Shown here: piece by piece, positions 20,189 through 33,846 of the stretch | Position numbering within the stretch: position 1 is the stretch's first letter | Layout of the letters: the number at the start of each line of letters is the position of its first letter | From: Citrobacter sp. MGH106 | Lineage (GTDB): Bacteria; Pseudomonadota; Gammaproteobacteria; Enterobacterales; Enterobacteriaceae | Direction: 5' to 3' | NCBI RefSeq assembly: GCF_001037495.1 | Contig: NZ_KQ089822.1 | Span: forward strand, 1-64,000 | DNA: 64,000 bases | Position numbers and translations under genes: made by a program | The notes under the pieces: generated by a model | What the model saw: only the letters and a program-made list of their open reading frames with translations | Told to the model about the DNA's origin: nothing | Databases searched by the model: none

Positions 20189-21163
20189 TTAACGTACCTT
20201 TACCAATGTGCGGCCTTGCACCTGGTTATTGATGATGGCATCGGCAAACTTTGGCGCATCAGCCAGAGTGATTTCTGTTGCAGCTTGCGCATAGAATGAT
20301 TCTGGCAAGTCATTGACCAGACGTTGCCAGGCTTGCGCACGACGAGCCGGGGGCGTCATCACGGAATCAACACCCTGTAAGCGCACATTACGCAGAATAA
20401 ATGGCATCACTGTGGTTGGGAGTGCAAAACCGCCGGCCAGACCACAGGCAGCGACACAGCCGCCGTAGTTCATCTGAGCGAGGACTTTTGCCAGCACTTT
20501 GTCGCCAACGGTATCAATCGCACCGGCCCAGAGCTGTTTTTCCAGCGGGCGAGATTCAGCAAACTCATCACGACCGAGGATTCGGTTGGCGCCCAGGCTA
20601 CGCAGATAGTCATGCGTACTTTCGCGACCGGATACCGCCGCAACCTGATAACCCAGTTTATGCAGCAACGCGACGGCAGTACTGCCCACACCACCGCTGG
20701 CGCCGGTGACAACAATCTCGCCATCTTCCGGGCGAATACCGGCGTCTTCAAGCGCCATTACGCACAGCATGGCGGTAAAACCGGCGGTGCCGATGACCAT
20801 GGCTTTACGGCCATCCAGTCCTTTTGGCAGAGCAACCAACCAGTCACCTTTCACGCGTGCACGTTCTGCCAGTCCACCCCAATGGTTTTCCCCCACGCCC
20901 CAGCCGGTTAGCAAGACTTCCTGGCCTGCATGAAAACGGGGATCTTCGCTATTGCGAACGGTGCCAGCGAAATCGATACCAGGAATCATCGGAAAATTAC
21001 GGATAATTTTACCCTTGCCTGTGATGGCCAGCGCGTCTTTATAGTTCAGGCTCGACCAGTGAACATCCACCGTCACATCGCCTTCCGGTAGCTGGTTTTC
21101 GTCGAGGGGTTGAACGGATGCGAGGGTTTTTCCGTCCTGCTGTTCTAAGATCAAAGCCTGCAT
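20189..21163 (-). CDS. acuI: NADPH-dependent acryloyl-CoA reductase AcuI (YhdH)
   Basis: This 324-aa enzyme belongs to the quinone-oxidoreductase branch of the medium-chain dehydrogenase family. It reduces toxic acryloyl-CoA to propionyl-CoA. It has the GroES-like N-terminal domain (SSLNYKDALAITGKGKI) and the Rossmann motif TGASGGVGSTAVALLHKLG (about residues 150-170). No zinc ligands are evident, as in the family. It is a single gene, divergent from csrD. Confidence 0.95.
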   Translation of the reverse strand: MQALILEQQDGKTLASVQPLDENQLPEGDVTVDVHWSSLNYKDALAITGKGKIIRNFPMIPGIDFAGTVRNSEDPRFHAGQEVLLTGWGVGENHWGGLAERARVKGDWLVALPKGLDGRKAMVIGTAGFTAMLCVMALEDAGIRPEDGEIVVTGASGGVGSTAVALLHKLGYQVAAVSGRESTHDYLRSLGANRILGRDEFAESRPLEKQLWAGAIDTVGDKVLAKVLAQMNYGGCVAACGLAGGFALPTTVMPFILRNVRLQGVDSVMTPPARRAQAWQRLVNDLPESFYAQAATEITLADAPKFADAIINNQVQGRTLVKVR

Positions 21164-21388
21164 AACCTGTCCTCAATTCATATAGTGGATTGGAAAATTA
21201 TTTATGAAGACTATACTCGCTAAACAAAACATGATGCCGATTCTGCGCAATAAATTGCCAGAAATACCTGATTTGGTAGTATGCCCACATTATTTGTGTA
21301 AATTGACGGATTTCGCGTTCAATTTCGCATTTTCGTGTCGCTTTTTCATTTTCACGCTTGATTCATAACTGTCGGAGTTAACACAAGG

Positions 21389-23329
21389 ATGCGATTAACG
21401 ACGAAATTCTCAGCTTTTGTGACGCTGCTTACCGGGTTAACGATCTTCGTGACTTTGATTGGCTGCTCACTGAGTTTTTACAACGCGATTCAATACAAGT
21501 TCACCGCTCGCGTCCAGGCCGTAGCGACGGCGATTGACACCCATCTTGTCTCCAAAGATGCTGTTTCCTTAACGCCGCAAATAGATGAGTTAATGATCTC
21601 AGTCGATATCGTCCGCGTTGAGTTGCTTCAGGGTGAGAATATTGTTTATCGCCATTCCCGAACCAGTAGCTATCGCCCTGCAGGGACGAACAATCTCTAT
21701 CGCGATATCACGGTTCCTTTGGTCAAGCATCCTGGGATGTCGCTGCGTCTGGTCTATCAGGATCCAATGGGCAATTATTTCCATTCGCTGATGACGACAG
21801 CGCCGCTCACGCTATCGATTGGTTTTATTATCCTGATGCTATTCTTGTCGGTACGCTGGCTTCAGCGTCAGCTTTCCGGACAGGAGCTGCTGGAGATTCG
21901 TTCAACGCGGATCCTGAACGGTGAACGAGGGCCGAACGTCCGGGGTACAGTCTATGAATGGCCTGCGCGTACCAGTAGTGCGCTTGATATGCTGCTTACC
22001 GAAATTCAGAATGCCCGCGAGCAGCGAAGCAGGTTGGATACGCTGATCCGATCCTATGTTGCGCAGGATACAAAAACCGGGCTTAGCAACCGGCTGTTCT
22101 TTGATAACCAATTGGCGACGCTGCTGGAAGATCAAGAGAAAGTAGGATCGCACGGGGTTGTGATGATGGTTCGTCTGCCGGACTTTACCCTGTTGCGTGA
22201 TAGTTGGGGAGTTGAGCTTGCTGAAGAACAAATCTCCGCGCTCATCAATTTGTTGTCGACCTTTATTATGCGCTATCCGGGAGCGCTGCTGGCACGCTAC
22301 CACCGTAGTGATTTTGCCATCTTGCTGCCGCACCGCACGTTAAAAGAAGCGGAAAGTATTGCCGGGCAATTGTTAAAGGCGGTAGACGCACTTCCGACTA
22401 ACAAAATGATCGATCGTGCCGATATGATTCATATTGGCATTTGCGTTTGCCGCAGCGGTCAATCCACTGAACAGGTTATGGATCACGCCGAAGCGGCAAC
22501 CCGTAATTCGGTATTGCAAGGTGGGAACAGTTGGTCAGTCTATGACGACTCTCTACCCGAAAAAGGCCGGGGTAATGTACGCTGGCGAACGCTTATAGAA
22601 CAGATGCTCAGCCGGGGCGGTCCGAGAATTTACCAAAAACCTGCTGTGACATGTGAAGGGCGGGTGCACCATCGGGAATTAATGTGCCGCATTTTTGATG
22701 GGAGCGAAGAGGTCATCTCGGCAGAATATATGCCGATGGTGCTGCAATTTGGCCTGGCGGAAGAATATGACCGCTTGCAGATTAGCCGTCTGATCTTGTT
22801 ATTGGGCTATTGGCCACAGGAAAGTTTGGCGATGCAGGCGACAGTAGAGTCGCTTATTCGCCCGCGTTTTCAGCGCTGGTTGCGTGATACGCTGATGCAG
22901 TGCGAAAAATCGCTGCGTAAACGCATAATTATTGAACTTGCGGAGGCGGATGTCTGTCAACATATCAGCCGGTTACAGCCTGTGATTCGATTGATGGATG
23001 CGCTGGGTGTTCGTATCGCCGTTACGCAGGCAGGTTTAACACTGGTTAGCACCAGTTGGATAAAAGAACTCAATGTCGAATTATTGAAACTTCATCCAAG
23101 CCTGGTAAGAAATATTGATAAGCGAACGGAAAATCAGCTTCTTGTGCAGAGCCTGGTGGAAGCCTGTTCAGGAACACCCACGCTGGTTTATGCCACCGGT
23201 GTTCGTTCGCGTAGCGAGTGGCGTACGTTGACCGAACGTGGAGTCTCGGGTGGACAAGGTGATTTTTTTGCCGCATCACAGCCACTTGACACCAACGTGA
23301 AAAAATATTCGCAAAGATATTCGGTTTAA
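21389..23329 (+). CDS. csrD: CsrB/CsrC decay regulator CsrD, degenerate GGDEF-EAL protein
   Basis: This 646-aa inner-membrane protein targets the small RNAs CsrB and CsrC for RNase E decay and so controls CsrA. Two helices (about residues 10-32 and 138-157) flank a periplasmic domain, followed by a HAMP-like linker, a GGDEF-type and an EAL-type domain. The catalytic motifs are replaced: GGDEF by HRSDF (305-309) and EAL by ELM (430-432). This is the known state of CsrD, which neither makes nor degrades cyclic di-GMP. It precedes mreB with a 305-bp gap. Confidence 0.97.
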   Translation: MRLTTKFSAFVTLLTGLTIFVTLIGCSLSFYNAIQYKFTARVQAVATAIDTHLVSKDAVSLTPQIDELMISVDIVRVELLQGENIVYRHSRTSSYRPAGTNNLYRDITVPLVKHPGMSLRLVYQDPMGNYFHSLMTTAPLTLSIGFIILMLFLSVRWLQRQLSGQELLEIRSTRILNGERGPNVRGTVYEWPARTSSALDMLLTEIQNAREQRSRLDTLIRSYVAQDTKTGLSNRLFFDNQLATLLEDQEKVGSHGVVMMVRLPDFTLLRDSWGVELAEEQISALINLLSTFIMRYPGALLARYHRSDFAILLPHRTLKEAESIAGQLLKAVDALPTNKMIDRADMIHIGICVCRSGQSTEQVMDHAEAATRNSVLQGGNSWSVYDDSLPEKGRGNVRWRTLIEQMLSRGGPRIYQKPAVTCEGRVHHRELMCRIFDGSEEVISAEYMPMVLQFGLAEEYDRLQISRLILLLGYWPQESLAMQATVESLIRPRFQRWLRDTLMQCEKSLRKRIIIELAEADVCQHISRLQPVIRLMDALGVRIAVTQAGLTLVSTSWIKELNVELLKLHPSLVRNIDKRTENQLLVQSLVEACSGTPTLVYATGVRSRSEWRTLTERGVSGGQGDFFAASQPLDTNVKKYSQRYSV

Positions 23330-24678
<1,349 letters not shown>

Positions 24679-24742
24679 TCGGATGCAGGTAGGGTGACCA
24701 ACAGGTTGCCCTTCCGCACTGACACGAGAATACGCATAGCCT

Positions 24743-25765
24743 ATGAAGCCAATTTTTAGCCGTGGCCCGTCGCTACAGATTCGCCTTATTCTGGCGGTGC
24801 TGGTGGCGCTCGGCGTTATTATCGCCGACAGCCGCCTGGGTACGTTTAGCCAAATCCGAACGTACATGGATACCGCCGTCAGTCCTTTCTACTTTATTTC
24901 TAATGGTCCCCGTGAATTACTCGACGGCGTGTCGCAAACGCTGGCTTCGCGTGACCAACTCGAACTTGAAAACCGGGCGCTGCGTCAGGAACTGCTGCTG
25001 AAAAACAGCGAGTTGCTGATGCTGGGGCAATATAAACAGGAGAACGCGCGTTTGCGCGAGCTGCTGGGATCGCCGCTGCGTCAGGATGAACAAAAGATGG
25101 TGACGCAGGTCATCTCAACGGTTAATGACCCTTACAGCGATCAGGTTGTGATCGATAAAGGGAGCGTAAACGGTGTTTACGAAGGTCAGCCGGTAATCAG
25201 TGATAAAGGTGTCGTGGGTCAGGTCGTTGCCGTGGCAAAACTGACCAGTCGCGTACTGCTGATTTGCGATGCAACCCACGCGTTGCCGATCCAGGTTCTG
25301 CGTAACGACATTCGTGTGATTGCTGCCGGTAACGGCTGCACGGACGATCTACAGCTCGAACACCTGCCAGCCAATACCGATATTCGTGTTGGCGATGTGC
25401 TGGTCACATCGGGCCTGGGCGGACGTTTCCCTGAAGGGTATCCGGTCGCCGTTGTCTCTTCCGTTAAGCTGGACACCCAACGTGCTTACACCGTGATTCA
25501 GGCGCGTCCGACTGCTGGTTTACAGCGTTTGCGCTACCTGTTGCTGTTGTGGGGAGCCGACCGTAATGGTGCAAATCCGATGACTCCGGAGGAAGTGCAC
25601 CGCGTAGCCAATGAACGTCTGATGCAAATGATGCCTCAGGTGCTGCCGTCGCCGGATACGATGGGCCCGCCAGCCCCTGTTCCAGCACCGGCAACAGGTG
25701 TTACTCCTGCACCTGCGAATACAGCGCAGCCAGTACCTTCTCCGCGTAAGCCGGGAGGGCAGTAA
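24743..25765 (+). CDS. mreC: Rod shape-determining protein MreC
   Basis: This 340-aa bitopic protein has an N-terminal helix (about residues 12-30), a coiled coil (about 70-110, LELENRALRQELLLKNSELLML) and two periplasmic beta domains. It links MreB/MreD/RodZ to PBP2. The tail is rich in proline, alanine and threonine (from about 300). It is shorter than the E. coli protein (367 aa), and the difference is in this low-complexity tail. It ends directly at the mreD start codon. Confidence 0.96.
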   Translation: MKPIFSRGPSLQIRLILAVLVALGVIIADSRLGTFSQIRTYMDTAVSPFYFISNGPRELLDGVSQTLASRDQLELENRALRQELLLKNSELLMLGQYKQENARLRELLGSPLRQDEQKMVTQVISTVNDPYSDQVVIDKGSVNGVYEGQPVISDKGVVGQVVAVAKLTSRVLLICDATHALPIQVLRNDIRVIAAGNGCTDDLQLEHLPANTDIRVGDVLVTSGLGGRFPEGYPVAVVSSVKLDTQRAYTVIQARPTAGLQRLRYLLLLWGADRNGANPMTPEEVHRVANERLMQMMPQVLPSPDTMGPPAPVPAPATGVTPAPANTAQPVPSPRKPGGQ

Positions 25766-26254
<489 letters not shown>

Positions 26255-26261
26255 GGTTGAT

Positions 26262-26855
26262 ATGAATACTCTGTATCTGGCTTCAGGTTCCCCACGCCGG
26301 CAGGAACTGTTGACTCAGCTTGGTGTGAAATTTGAGCGGCTGGTTCCCGGGATTGAGGAACAGCGGCATTCGCAAGAAAGCGCACAGCAGTATGTTGTTC
26401 GTCTGGCGCGGGAGAAGGCGCAGGCAGGCGTTGCGTTGGCTCTTCGTGATCTGCCGGTGTTGGGTGCAGATACCATTGTTATTCTGAATGGCGAAGTGCT
26501 GGAAAAACCGCATGATACCGCCCATGCTGCAGCGATGCTGCGCAAGCTGTCAGGCAAAACACATCAGGTCATGACGGCAGTGGCGTTAGCCGATCGCCAG
26601 CACAGTCTGGACTGCCTGGTTGTAACGGAAGTGACATTCAGAGCACTAACTGATGAGGACATTGCGGGCTATGTTGCCAGCGGTGAGCCTATGGATAAAG
26701 CAGGTGCATACGGTATTCAAGGGTTGGGTGGCTGTTTTGTCAGGAAGATAAATGGCAGCTATCACGCCGTAGTCGGCTTACCGCTGGTAGAAACGTATGA
26801 GTTGCTGAGCAATTTTAACGCACTGCGTGAGAAAAGGGATAAACATGACGGCTGA
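26262..26855 (+). CDS. yhdE: Nucleoside triphosphate pyrophosphatase YhdE (Maf)
   Basis: This 197-aa Maf-family protein hydrolyses dTTP, UTP and modified pyrimidine nucleotides to monophosphates. The N-terminal [10 protein letters not shown] motif (residues 7-16) and the GADTIV segment (about 68-73) are present. I chose the ATG at 26262 ([13 protein letters not shown]), since an in-frame ATG seven codons earlier lies within the mreD end. Its last codons overlap rng by 11 bp. Confidence 0.95.
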   Translation: MNTLYLASGSPRRQELLTQLGVKFERLVPGIEEQRHSQESAQQYVVRLAREKAQAGVALALRDLPVLGADTIVILNGEVLEKPHDTAHAAAMLRKLSGKTHQVMTAVALADRQHSLDCLVVTEVTFRALTDEDIAGYVASGEPMDKAGAYGIQGLGGCFVRKINGSYHAVVGLPLVETYELLSNFNALREKRDKHDG

Positions 26856-28314
26856 ATTGTTGGTAAACGTAACGCCATCGGAAACGCGCGTGGCGTACAT
26901 TGATGGCGGAATTCTGCAGGAAATTCATATTGAACGTGAGGCGCGACGCGGAATCGTAGGCAATATCTACAAAGGTCGTGTAAGTCGTGTACTTCCGGGT
27001 ATGCAGGCGGCTTTTGTAGATATTGGACTGGATAAAGCCGCATTTCTTCACGCTTCAGACATCATGCCACATACAGAATGTGTGGCAGGTGAAGAGCAAA
27101 AGCAGTTCACTGTGCGCGACATCTCCGAGCTGGTGCGCCAGGGACAAGACCTGATGGTGCAGGTGGTAAAAGATCCGCTTGGCACTAAGGGCGCCCGTCT
27201 GACGACGGATATCACGCTTCCTTCCCGTTACCTTGTTTTCATGCCTGGTGCATCACACGTTGGGGTTTCCCAGCGTATCGAAAGTGAAACCGAACGTGAA
27301 CGTCTGAAAAAAGTGGTGGCGGATTACTGCGATGAGCAGGGCGGATTTATTATTCGCACGGCGGCAGAAGGTGTGTGCGAAGAGGATCTGGCCTCCGATG
27401 CCGCTTACCTGAAGCGCGTCTGGACCAAAGTTATGGAGCGCAAAAAGCGTCCGCAAACGCGCTATCAGATGTACGGCGAACTGGCGCTTGCGCAGCGTGT
27501 ACTGCGCGATTTTGCTGATGCTCAGCTTGACCGAATCCGAGTGGACTCCCGTTTGACCTATGAAGCGTTGTTGGAGTTTACCGCGGAATACATCCCGGAG
27601 ATGACCAGCAAGCTGGAACACTACAGTGGACGGCAGCCTATTTTCGATCTCTTTGATGTTGAAAATGAAATTCAACGCGCGCTGGAACGTAAAGTTGAAC
27701 TGAAATCCGGTGGTTATCTGATTATCGATCAGACCGAAGCGATGACCACTGTTGATATAAACACCGGCGCGTTTGTTGGACATCGTAATCTCGATGACAC
27801 TATCTTTAATACCAACATTGAAGCGACGCAGGCCATTGCGCGTCAACTGCGTCTGCGCAACCTGGGCGGCATTATCATTATCGATTTTATCGACATGAAT
27901 AATGAGGATCACCGTCGTCGGGTGCTGCACTCTTTGGAGCAGGCCCTGAGTAAGGACCGCGTAAAAACCAGCATTAACGGTTTTTCACAGTTGGGGCTGG
28001 TGGAGATGACGCGTAAGCGTACGCGCGAAAGCGTGGAGCATGTGCTTTGTAACGAGTGTCCAACTTGCCACGGGCGCGGCACGGTGAAAACGGTAGAAAC
28101 CGTATGCTATGAAATCATGCGTGAAATTGTGCGCGTGCATCATGCTTACGACTCCGATCGTTTCCTGGTCTATGCTTCTCCGGCAGTGGCAGAGACTCTG
28201 AAAGGTGAAGAGTCACATGCGCTGGCGGAAGTGGAAATCTTTGTCGGCAAACAGGTCAAAGTACAAGTCGAGCCGCTCTATAACCAGGAGCAGTTTGACG
28301 TGGTAATGATGTGA
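26845..28314 (+). CDS. rng: Ribonuclease G
   Basis: This 489-aa endoribonuclease of the RNase E/G family matures 16S rRNA 5' ends and degrades some mRNAs. An S1 domain (about residues 38-128, [12 protein letters not shown]) is followed by the DNase-I-like catalytic part with [13 protein letters not shown] and IIIIDFIDM, which provide the metal-binding aspartates. The zinc-link motif CPTCHGRG follows near residue 407. It lacks the long C-terminal scaffold of RNase E. The start at 26845 overlaps yhdE. Confidence 0.97.
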   Translation: MTAELLVNVTPSETRVAYIDGGILQEIHIEREARRGIVGNIYKGRVSRVLPGMQAAFVDIGLDKAAFLHASDIMPHTECVAGEEQKQFTVRDISELVRQGQDLMVQVVKDPLGTKGARLTTDITLPSRYLVFMPGASHVGVSQRIESETERERLKKVVADYCDEQGGFIIRTAAEGVCEEDLASDAAYLKRVWTKVMERKKRPQTRYQMYGELALAQRVLRDFADAQLDRIRVDSRLTYEALLEFTAEYIPEMTSKLEHYSGRQPIFDLFDVENEIQRALERKVELKSGGYLIIDQTEAMTTVDINTGAFVGHRNLDDTIFNTNIEATQAIARQLRLRNLGGIIIIDFIDMNNEDHRRRVLHSLEQALSKDRVKTSINGFSQLGLVEMTRKRTRESVEHVLCNECPTCHGRGTVKTVETVCYEIMREIVRVHHAYDSDRFLVYASPAVAETLKGEESHALAEVEIFVGKQVKVQVEPLYNQEQFDVVMM

Positions 28315-28340
28315 GCAGGCCTGCGGCGTCAGTGCTTGTA

Positions 28341-28372
28341 GGCCGGATTTGGCGCAAGCGCTGCCATCCGGC
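28341..28372. repeat. REP element
   Basis: GGCCGGATTTGGCGCAAGCG and CTGCCATCCGGC form a degenerate REP palindrome in the 111-bp gap between rng and yhdP. Confidence 0.7.
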
Positions 28373-28425
28373 AAGATTCACTTCAGGTTTGTGAGTCACA
28401 TTTTTTGGCAGACAAGGAGAGGCGC

Positions 28426-31400
28426 GTGAGGCGATTGCCGGGGATATTACTGCTCACTGGAGCCGCATTCGTTGTCATCGCAGCGCTGCTGGTTAGTGGG
28501 CTGCGCCTTGCTTTGCCTCATCTCGATACCTGGCGTCCCGCCATTCTTGGCAAGATTGAATCCGCAACAGGTATGCCCGTTTCTGCCACTCAGTTCACCG
28601 CCAACTGGCAAAACTTTGGCCCGACGCTCGAGGCGCGCGATATCCATGCGCAGCTAAACGATGGCGGAGAATTCTCAGTTAAGCGCGTCACGCTGGCGCT
28701 GGATGTCTGGCAAAGTCTGCTGCACATGCGCTGGCAGTTTCGCGATCTTACCTTCTGGCAACTGCAACTGCGCACTAATACTCCTATCCAGCGCAGCGAC
28801 AGCGACGATGGCATTGAAGCCGGTCACCTTAGCGATCTTTTCCTTCGTCAGTTTGATCATTTCGATCTTCGCGATAGTCAGATCAGCTTTTTAACCCTCT
28901 CTGGCCAGCGTGCAGAGCTGGCGATACCACAGCTTACCTGGCTGAACGGTAAAAACAGACACCGCGCCGAAGGTCAGGTCAGTCTCTCCAGCCTCACCGG
29001 ACAGCACGGCGTCATGCAGGTGCGAATGGATCTGCGTGACGATGACGGACTGCTGAATAATGGTCGCGTCTGGCTACAGGCTGATGACATCGATGTGAAG
29101 CCGTGGTTGGGGAAATGGATGCAGGATAACGTCGCGCTGCAAACCGCGCGTTTTAGCCTCGAAGGATGGATGACGCTCAGCAAAGGGGAAATCTCCGGTG
29201 GAGATATCTGGCTGAAGAAAGGTGGTGCAAGCTGGCAGGGCGATAACCATACGCACACGCTCGCTGTTGATAATCTGACCGCACACATTAGCCGTGAACA
29301 GCCTGGCTGGCAATTTTCTATTCCCGATACACGGATAACTCTGGACGATAAACCCTGGCCGAGCGGAGCGTTAACCCTTGCCTGGATCCCTGAGCAGGAA
29401 GTGGGCGGTGAAAATAACAAACGCAGTGATGAGCTGCGCATTCGTGCCAGTAATCTGGAGTTAGCTGGATTAGAGGGGCTGCGTTCGATGGCGGCAAAGT
29501 TATCTCCGGCGCTGGGTGATATCTGGCAGGCAACGCAACCGAGCGGCAAGATAGATGTGCTGGCGCTCGATATTCCGTTGCAGGCGACAGAAAAAACCCG
29601 CTTCCAGTCCTCGTGGACCAATCTGGCCTGGAAACAGTGGAAGCTGTTACCGGGTGCAGAACATTTCTCCGGAACGCTTGCGGGCAGTGTTGAAAATGGT
29701 TTGCTCACCGCCTCCATGAAACAGGCAAAAATGCCCTATGAAACGGTCTTCCGCGCTCCGCTGGAAATTGAAGAGGGTGTGGCTACGCTTAGCTGGCTGA
29801 AAAATGACAAAGGTTTTCAGTTAGATGGGCGTGATATTGATGTTAAAGCGACAGCAGTACATGCACGCGGTGGTTTTCGCTATCTGCAACCGACGGGTGA
29901 TGAGCCATGGCTGGGCATTCTGGCGGGTATCAGTACCAACGACGGCTCTCAGGCCTGGCGTTATTTTCCGGAAAACCTGATGGGTAAGGAGCTGGTTGAC
30001 TACCTCAGCAGCGCAATTCAGGGTGGTGAGGCGGATAACGCCACGCTGGTCTATGGCGGTAATCCGCACTTATTCCCGTATAAACACAACGAAGGTCAGT
30101 TTCAGGTGCTGGTGCCGCTGCGCAATGCAACGTTTGCCTTCCAGCCAGACTGGCCTGCGTTAACAGACCTTGATATTGAGCTGAACTTCCTTAACGACGG
30201 TCTGTGGATGAAAACCGACGGCGTCCAGTTAGGTGGAGTGAAAGCCAGTAACCTGACCGCCAATATTCCCGACTATGAGAAAGAAAAGCTGCTGATTGAT
30301 GCGGATATCAACGGGCCGGGAAAGGCGGTCGGACCGTATTTTGATGATACCCCGTTGAAGGACTCTCTCGGTGCCACACTGGAACAGCTCCAGATTGACG
30401 GCGATGTGAATGCTCGCTTACATCTTGATATCCCACTTGATGGTTCGCTGGTCACCGCCAAAGGTGATGTCATGCTGCGTAATAACAGCCTGTTTATTAA
30501 GCCACTCGACAGTACGCTGAAGAACCTGAACGGCAAATTCAGCTTTGTAAACGGGGATCTCAAAAGCGAGCCGATGACGGCAAACTGGTTTAATCAGCCT
30601 CTGGATGTCGATTTTTCCACTACTGAAGGCACTAAAGCTTATCAGGTCGCTGTGAATCTGAAGGGGGACTGGCAACCAACCCGGATGGGGATTTTGCCGA
30701 CGCAGGTGAACGATGCTTTAAGCGGCAGCATGGCGTGGAATGGTAAAGTTGGTATCGAACTTCCGTATCATGCCGGGGCAACATACAACATTGAGTTAAA
30801 GAGTGACCTGAAAAATGTAAGCAGTCACTTACCTGCACCGCTGAACAAAGCGCGCGGTGAGTCGCTGCCGGTTAACGTTAAGGCGGACGGCAATCTGCGC
30901 AGTTTTGATCTGACTGGCAACGCCGGAAATAAAAACCACTTTAACAGCCACTGGTTGCTGAACCAGAAATTGACGCTTGACCGTGCCATCTGGACTTCTG
31001 AAAGCCGTACCGTGCCTGCGCTGCCTGACCAGCAGGGCGTTGAACTTAACCTTCCGCCAATGGATGGTGCGCAGTGGCTGGCGTTGTTCCAGAAAGGTGC
31101 GGCGGATAACGTCGGTACTAACGCGAACTTCCCCCAACGCATCACGGTACGTACGCCATCTTTATCACTGGGAGGCCAGCAGTGGAACAATCTGAGCATT
31201 GTGTCTGAACCTGCGCTTAACGGGGCGAACATACAGGCGCAAGGACGTGAGATTAACGCGACGTTGGCCATGCGCAATAACGCGCCGTGGCAGGCGTTTA
31301 TTAAGTATCTTTACTACAACCCAGGCACTGCAAAGTCGTCACAGAAAACAGCATCCGCCTCGCCGTTTTCTGACATTGGCAGAGTTAGCTTCCGTGGCTG

Positions 31401-32226
31401 GCCGGATGTTCAGTTGCGCTGCGCAGAGTGTTGGATGTGGGGGCAGAAATACGGGCGTATTGACGCCGATGTGGCGATTAAAGGCGATACGTTGACGTTG
31501 AGCAGTGGTTTGTTAGATACAGGTTTTGCCAGACTGACTCTGGACGGTGAATGGGTTAACGTGCCGGGTAAAGAGCGTACGTCGCTGAAGGGAAAACTAA
31601 ACGGTAATAAAATTGACTCTGCCGCGGGTTTCTTTGGCGTATCGACGCCGATACGAAACTCTTCATTCAACGTTGAGTACGATCTGCACTGGCGCAATCC
31701 CCCCTGGGATCCTGATGAAGCCTCGCTTAATGGAATTTTGCGTACCCGTTTGGGTAAAGGCGAGCTTACTGAGTTAAGCACCGGACATGCGGGACAACTG
31801 CTGCGCCTGCTGAGCTTTGATGCGTTGCTGCGTAAACTGCGTTTTGATTTTAGCGATACCTTCAGTGAAGGCTTTTATTTTGACTCCATTCGCAGCACGG
31901 CATGGATTAAAGATGGCGTAATGCATACCGATGATACGTTGGTGGACGGACTGGAAGCGGATATCGCGATGAAAGGTTCAGTTAACCTTGTGCGGCGTGA
32001 GCTGGATATGGAAGCTGTTGTCGCACCGGAAATTTCTGCCACCGTGGGTGTTGCCGCCGCGTTTGCCGTCAACCCGATTGTCGGTGCCGCTGTATTTGCT
32101 GCCAGTAAAGTACTGGGACCGTTATGGAGCAAAGTCTCGATTCTGCGCTATCGCATCACCGGTCCGGTTGATAAGCCGCAGATTAACGAAGTCCTGCGCC
32201 AGCCGCGAAAAGAAAGAAAGCAATGA
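28426..32226 (+). CDS. yhdP: AsmA-like envelope protein YhdP
   Basis: This 1266-aa protein has one N-terminal membrane helix (about residues 6-28) and a very long periplasmic part of beta-strand repeats (the AsmA/DUF3971 type). It ends in an AsmA-like C-terminal domain near residues 1100-1250. In E. coli, YhdP, TamB and YdbH together carry phospholipids to the outer membrane. The start is GTG at 28426, with AAGGAGAGG 3 to 11 bp upstream. A TTG 21 bases earlier is in frame but has no ribosome site. No frameshift is seen over its length. Confidence 0.95.
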   Translation: MRRLPGILLLTGAAFVVIAALLVSGLRLALPHLDTWRPAILGKIESATGMPVSATQFTANWQNFGPTLEARDIHAQLNDGGEFSVKRVTLALDVWQSLLHMRWQFRDLTFWQLQLRTNTPIQRSDSDDGIEAGHLSDLFLRQFDHFDLRDSQISFLTLSGQRAELAIPQLTWLNGKNRHRAEGQVSLSSLTGQHGVMQVRMDLRDDDGLLNNGRVWLQADDIDVKPWLGKWMQDNVALQTARFSLEGWMTLSKGEISGGDIWLKKGGASWQGDNHTHTLAVDNLTAHISREQPGWQFSIPDTRITLDDKPWPSGALTLAWIPEQEVGGENNKRSDELRIRASNLELAGLEGLRSMAAKLSPALGDIWQATQPSGKIDVLALDIPLQATEKTRFQSSWTNLAWKQWKLLPGAEHFSGTLAGSVENGLLTASMKQAKMPYETVFRAPLEIEEGVATLSWLKNDKGFQLDGRDIDVKATAVHARGGFRYLQPTGDEPWLGILAGISTNDGSQAWRYFPENLMGKELVDYLSSAIQGGEADNATLVYGGNPHLFPYKHNEGQFQVLVPLRNATFAFQPDWPALTDLDIELNFLNDGLWMKTDGVQLGGVKASNLTANIPDYEKEKLLIDADINGPGKAVGPYFDDTPLKDSLGATLEQLQIDGDVNARLHLDIPLDGSLVTAKGDVMLRNNSLFIKPLDSTLKNLNGKFSFVNGDLKSEPMTANWFNQPLDVDFSTTEGTKAYQVAVNLKGDWQPTRMGILPTQVNDALSGSMAWNGKVGIELPYHAGATYNIELKSDLKNVSSHLPAPLNKARGESLPVNVKADGNLRSFDLTGNAGNKNHFNSHWLLNQKLTLDRAIWTSESRTVPALPDQQGVELNLPPMDGAQWLALFQKGAADNVGTNANFPQRITVRTPSLSLGGQQWNNLSIVSEPALNGANIQAQGREINATLAMRNNAPWQAFIKYLYYNPGTAKSSQKTASASPFSDIGRVSFRGWPDVQLRCAECWMWGQKYGRIDADVAIKGDTLTLSSGLLDTGFARLTLDGEWVNVPGKERTSLKGKLNGNKIDSAAGFFGVSTPIRNSSFNVEYDLHWRNPPWDPDEASLNGILRTRLGKGELTELSTGHAGQLLRLLSFDALLRKLRFDFSDTFSEGFYFDSIRSTAWIKDGVMHTDDTLVDGLEADIAMKGSVNLVRRELDMEAVVAPEISATVGVAAAFAVNPIVGAAVFAASKVLGPLWSKVSILRYRITGPVDKPQINEVLRQPRKERKQ

Positions 32227-32266
32227 TTTGACGGGGGCGAGTAATTGCCCCAATCTCAGTAAATAG

Positions 32267-33748
<1,482 letters not shown>

Positions 33749-33771
33749 ATCTCCGGATTCATACCTGCTGT

Positions 33772-33804
33772 ATGCCCGATAAGCATTGTGCTATCGGGCA
33801 TTTT
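33772..33804. terminator. tldD / aaeR bidirectional terminator
   Basis: ATGCCCGAT and ATCGGGCAT pair around a 12-base loop, followed by TTTT on the plus strand. It lies between the converging tldD and aaeR. Confidence 0.75.
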
Positions 33805-33846
33805 GCTGGATGGGGGACATAAATGCTGCTCCGGCTGGACAGTTCT

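Noticed and set aside
22305-22690. CsrD as an active diguanylate cyclase or phosphodiesterase
   Set aside because: The GGDEF and EAL positions read HRSDF and ELM, which lack the catalytic residues, and this is the normal state of CsrD.
28405-28425. TTG start for yhdP
   Set aside because: The GTG at 28426 has a near-perfect ribosome site inside this stretch and gives the E. coli length.
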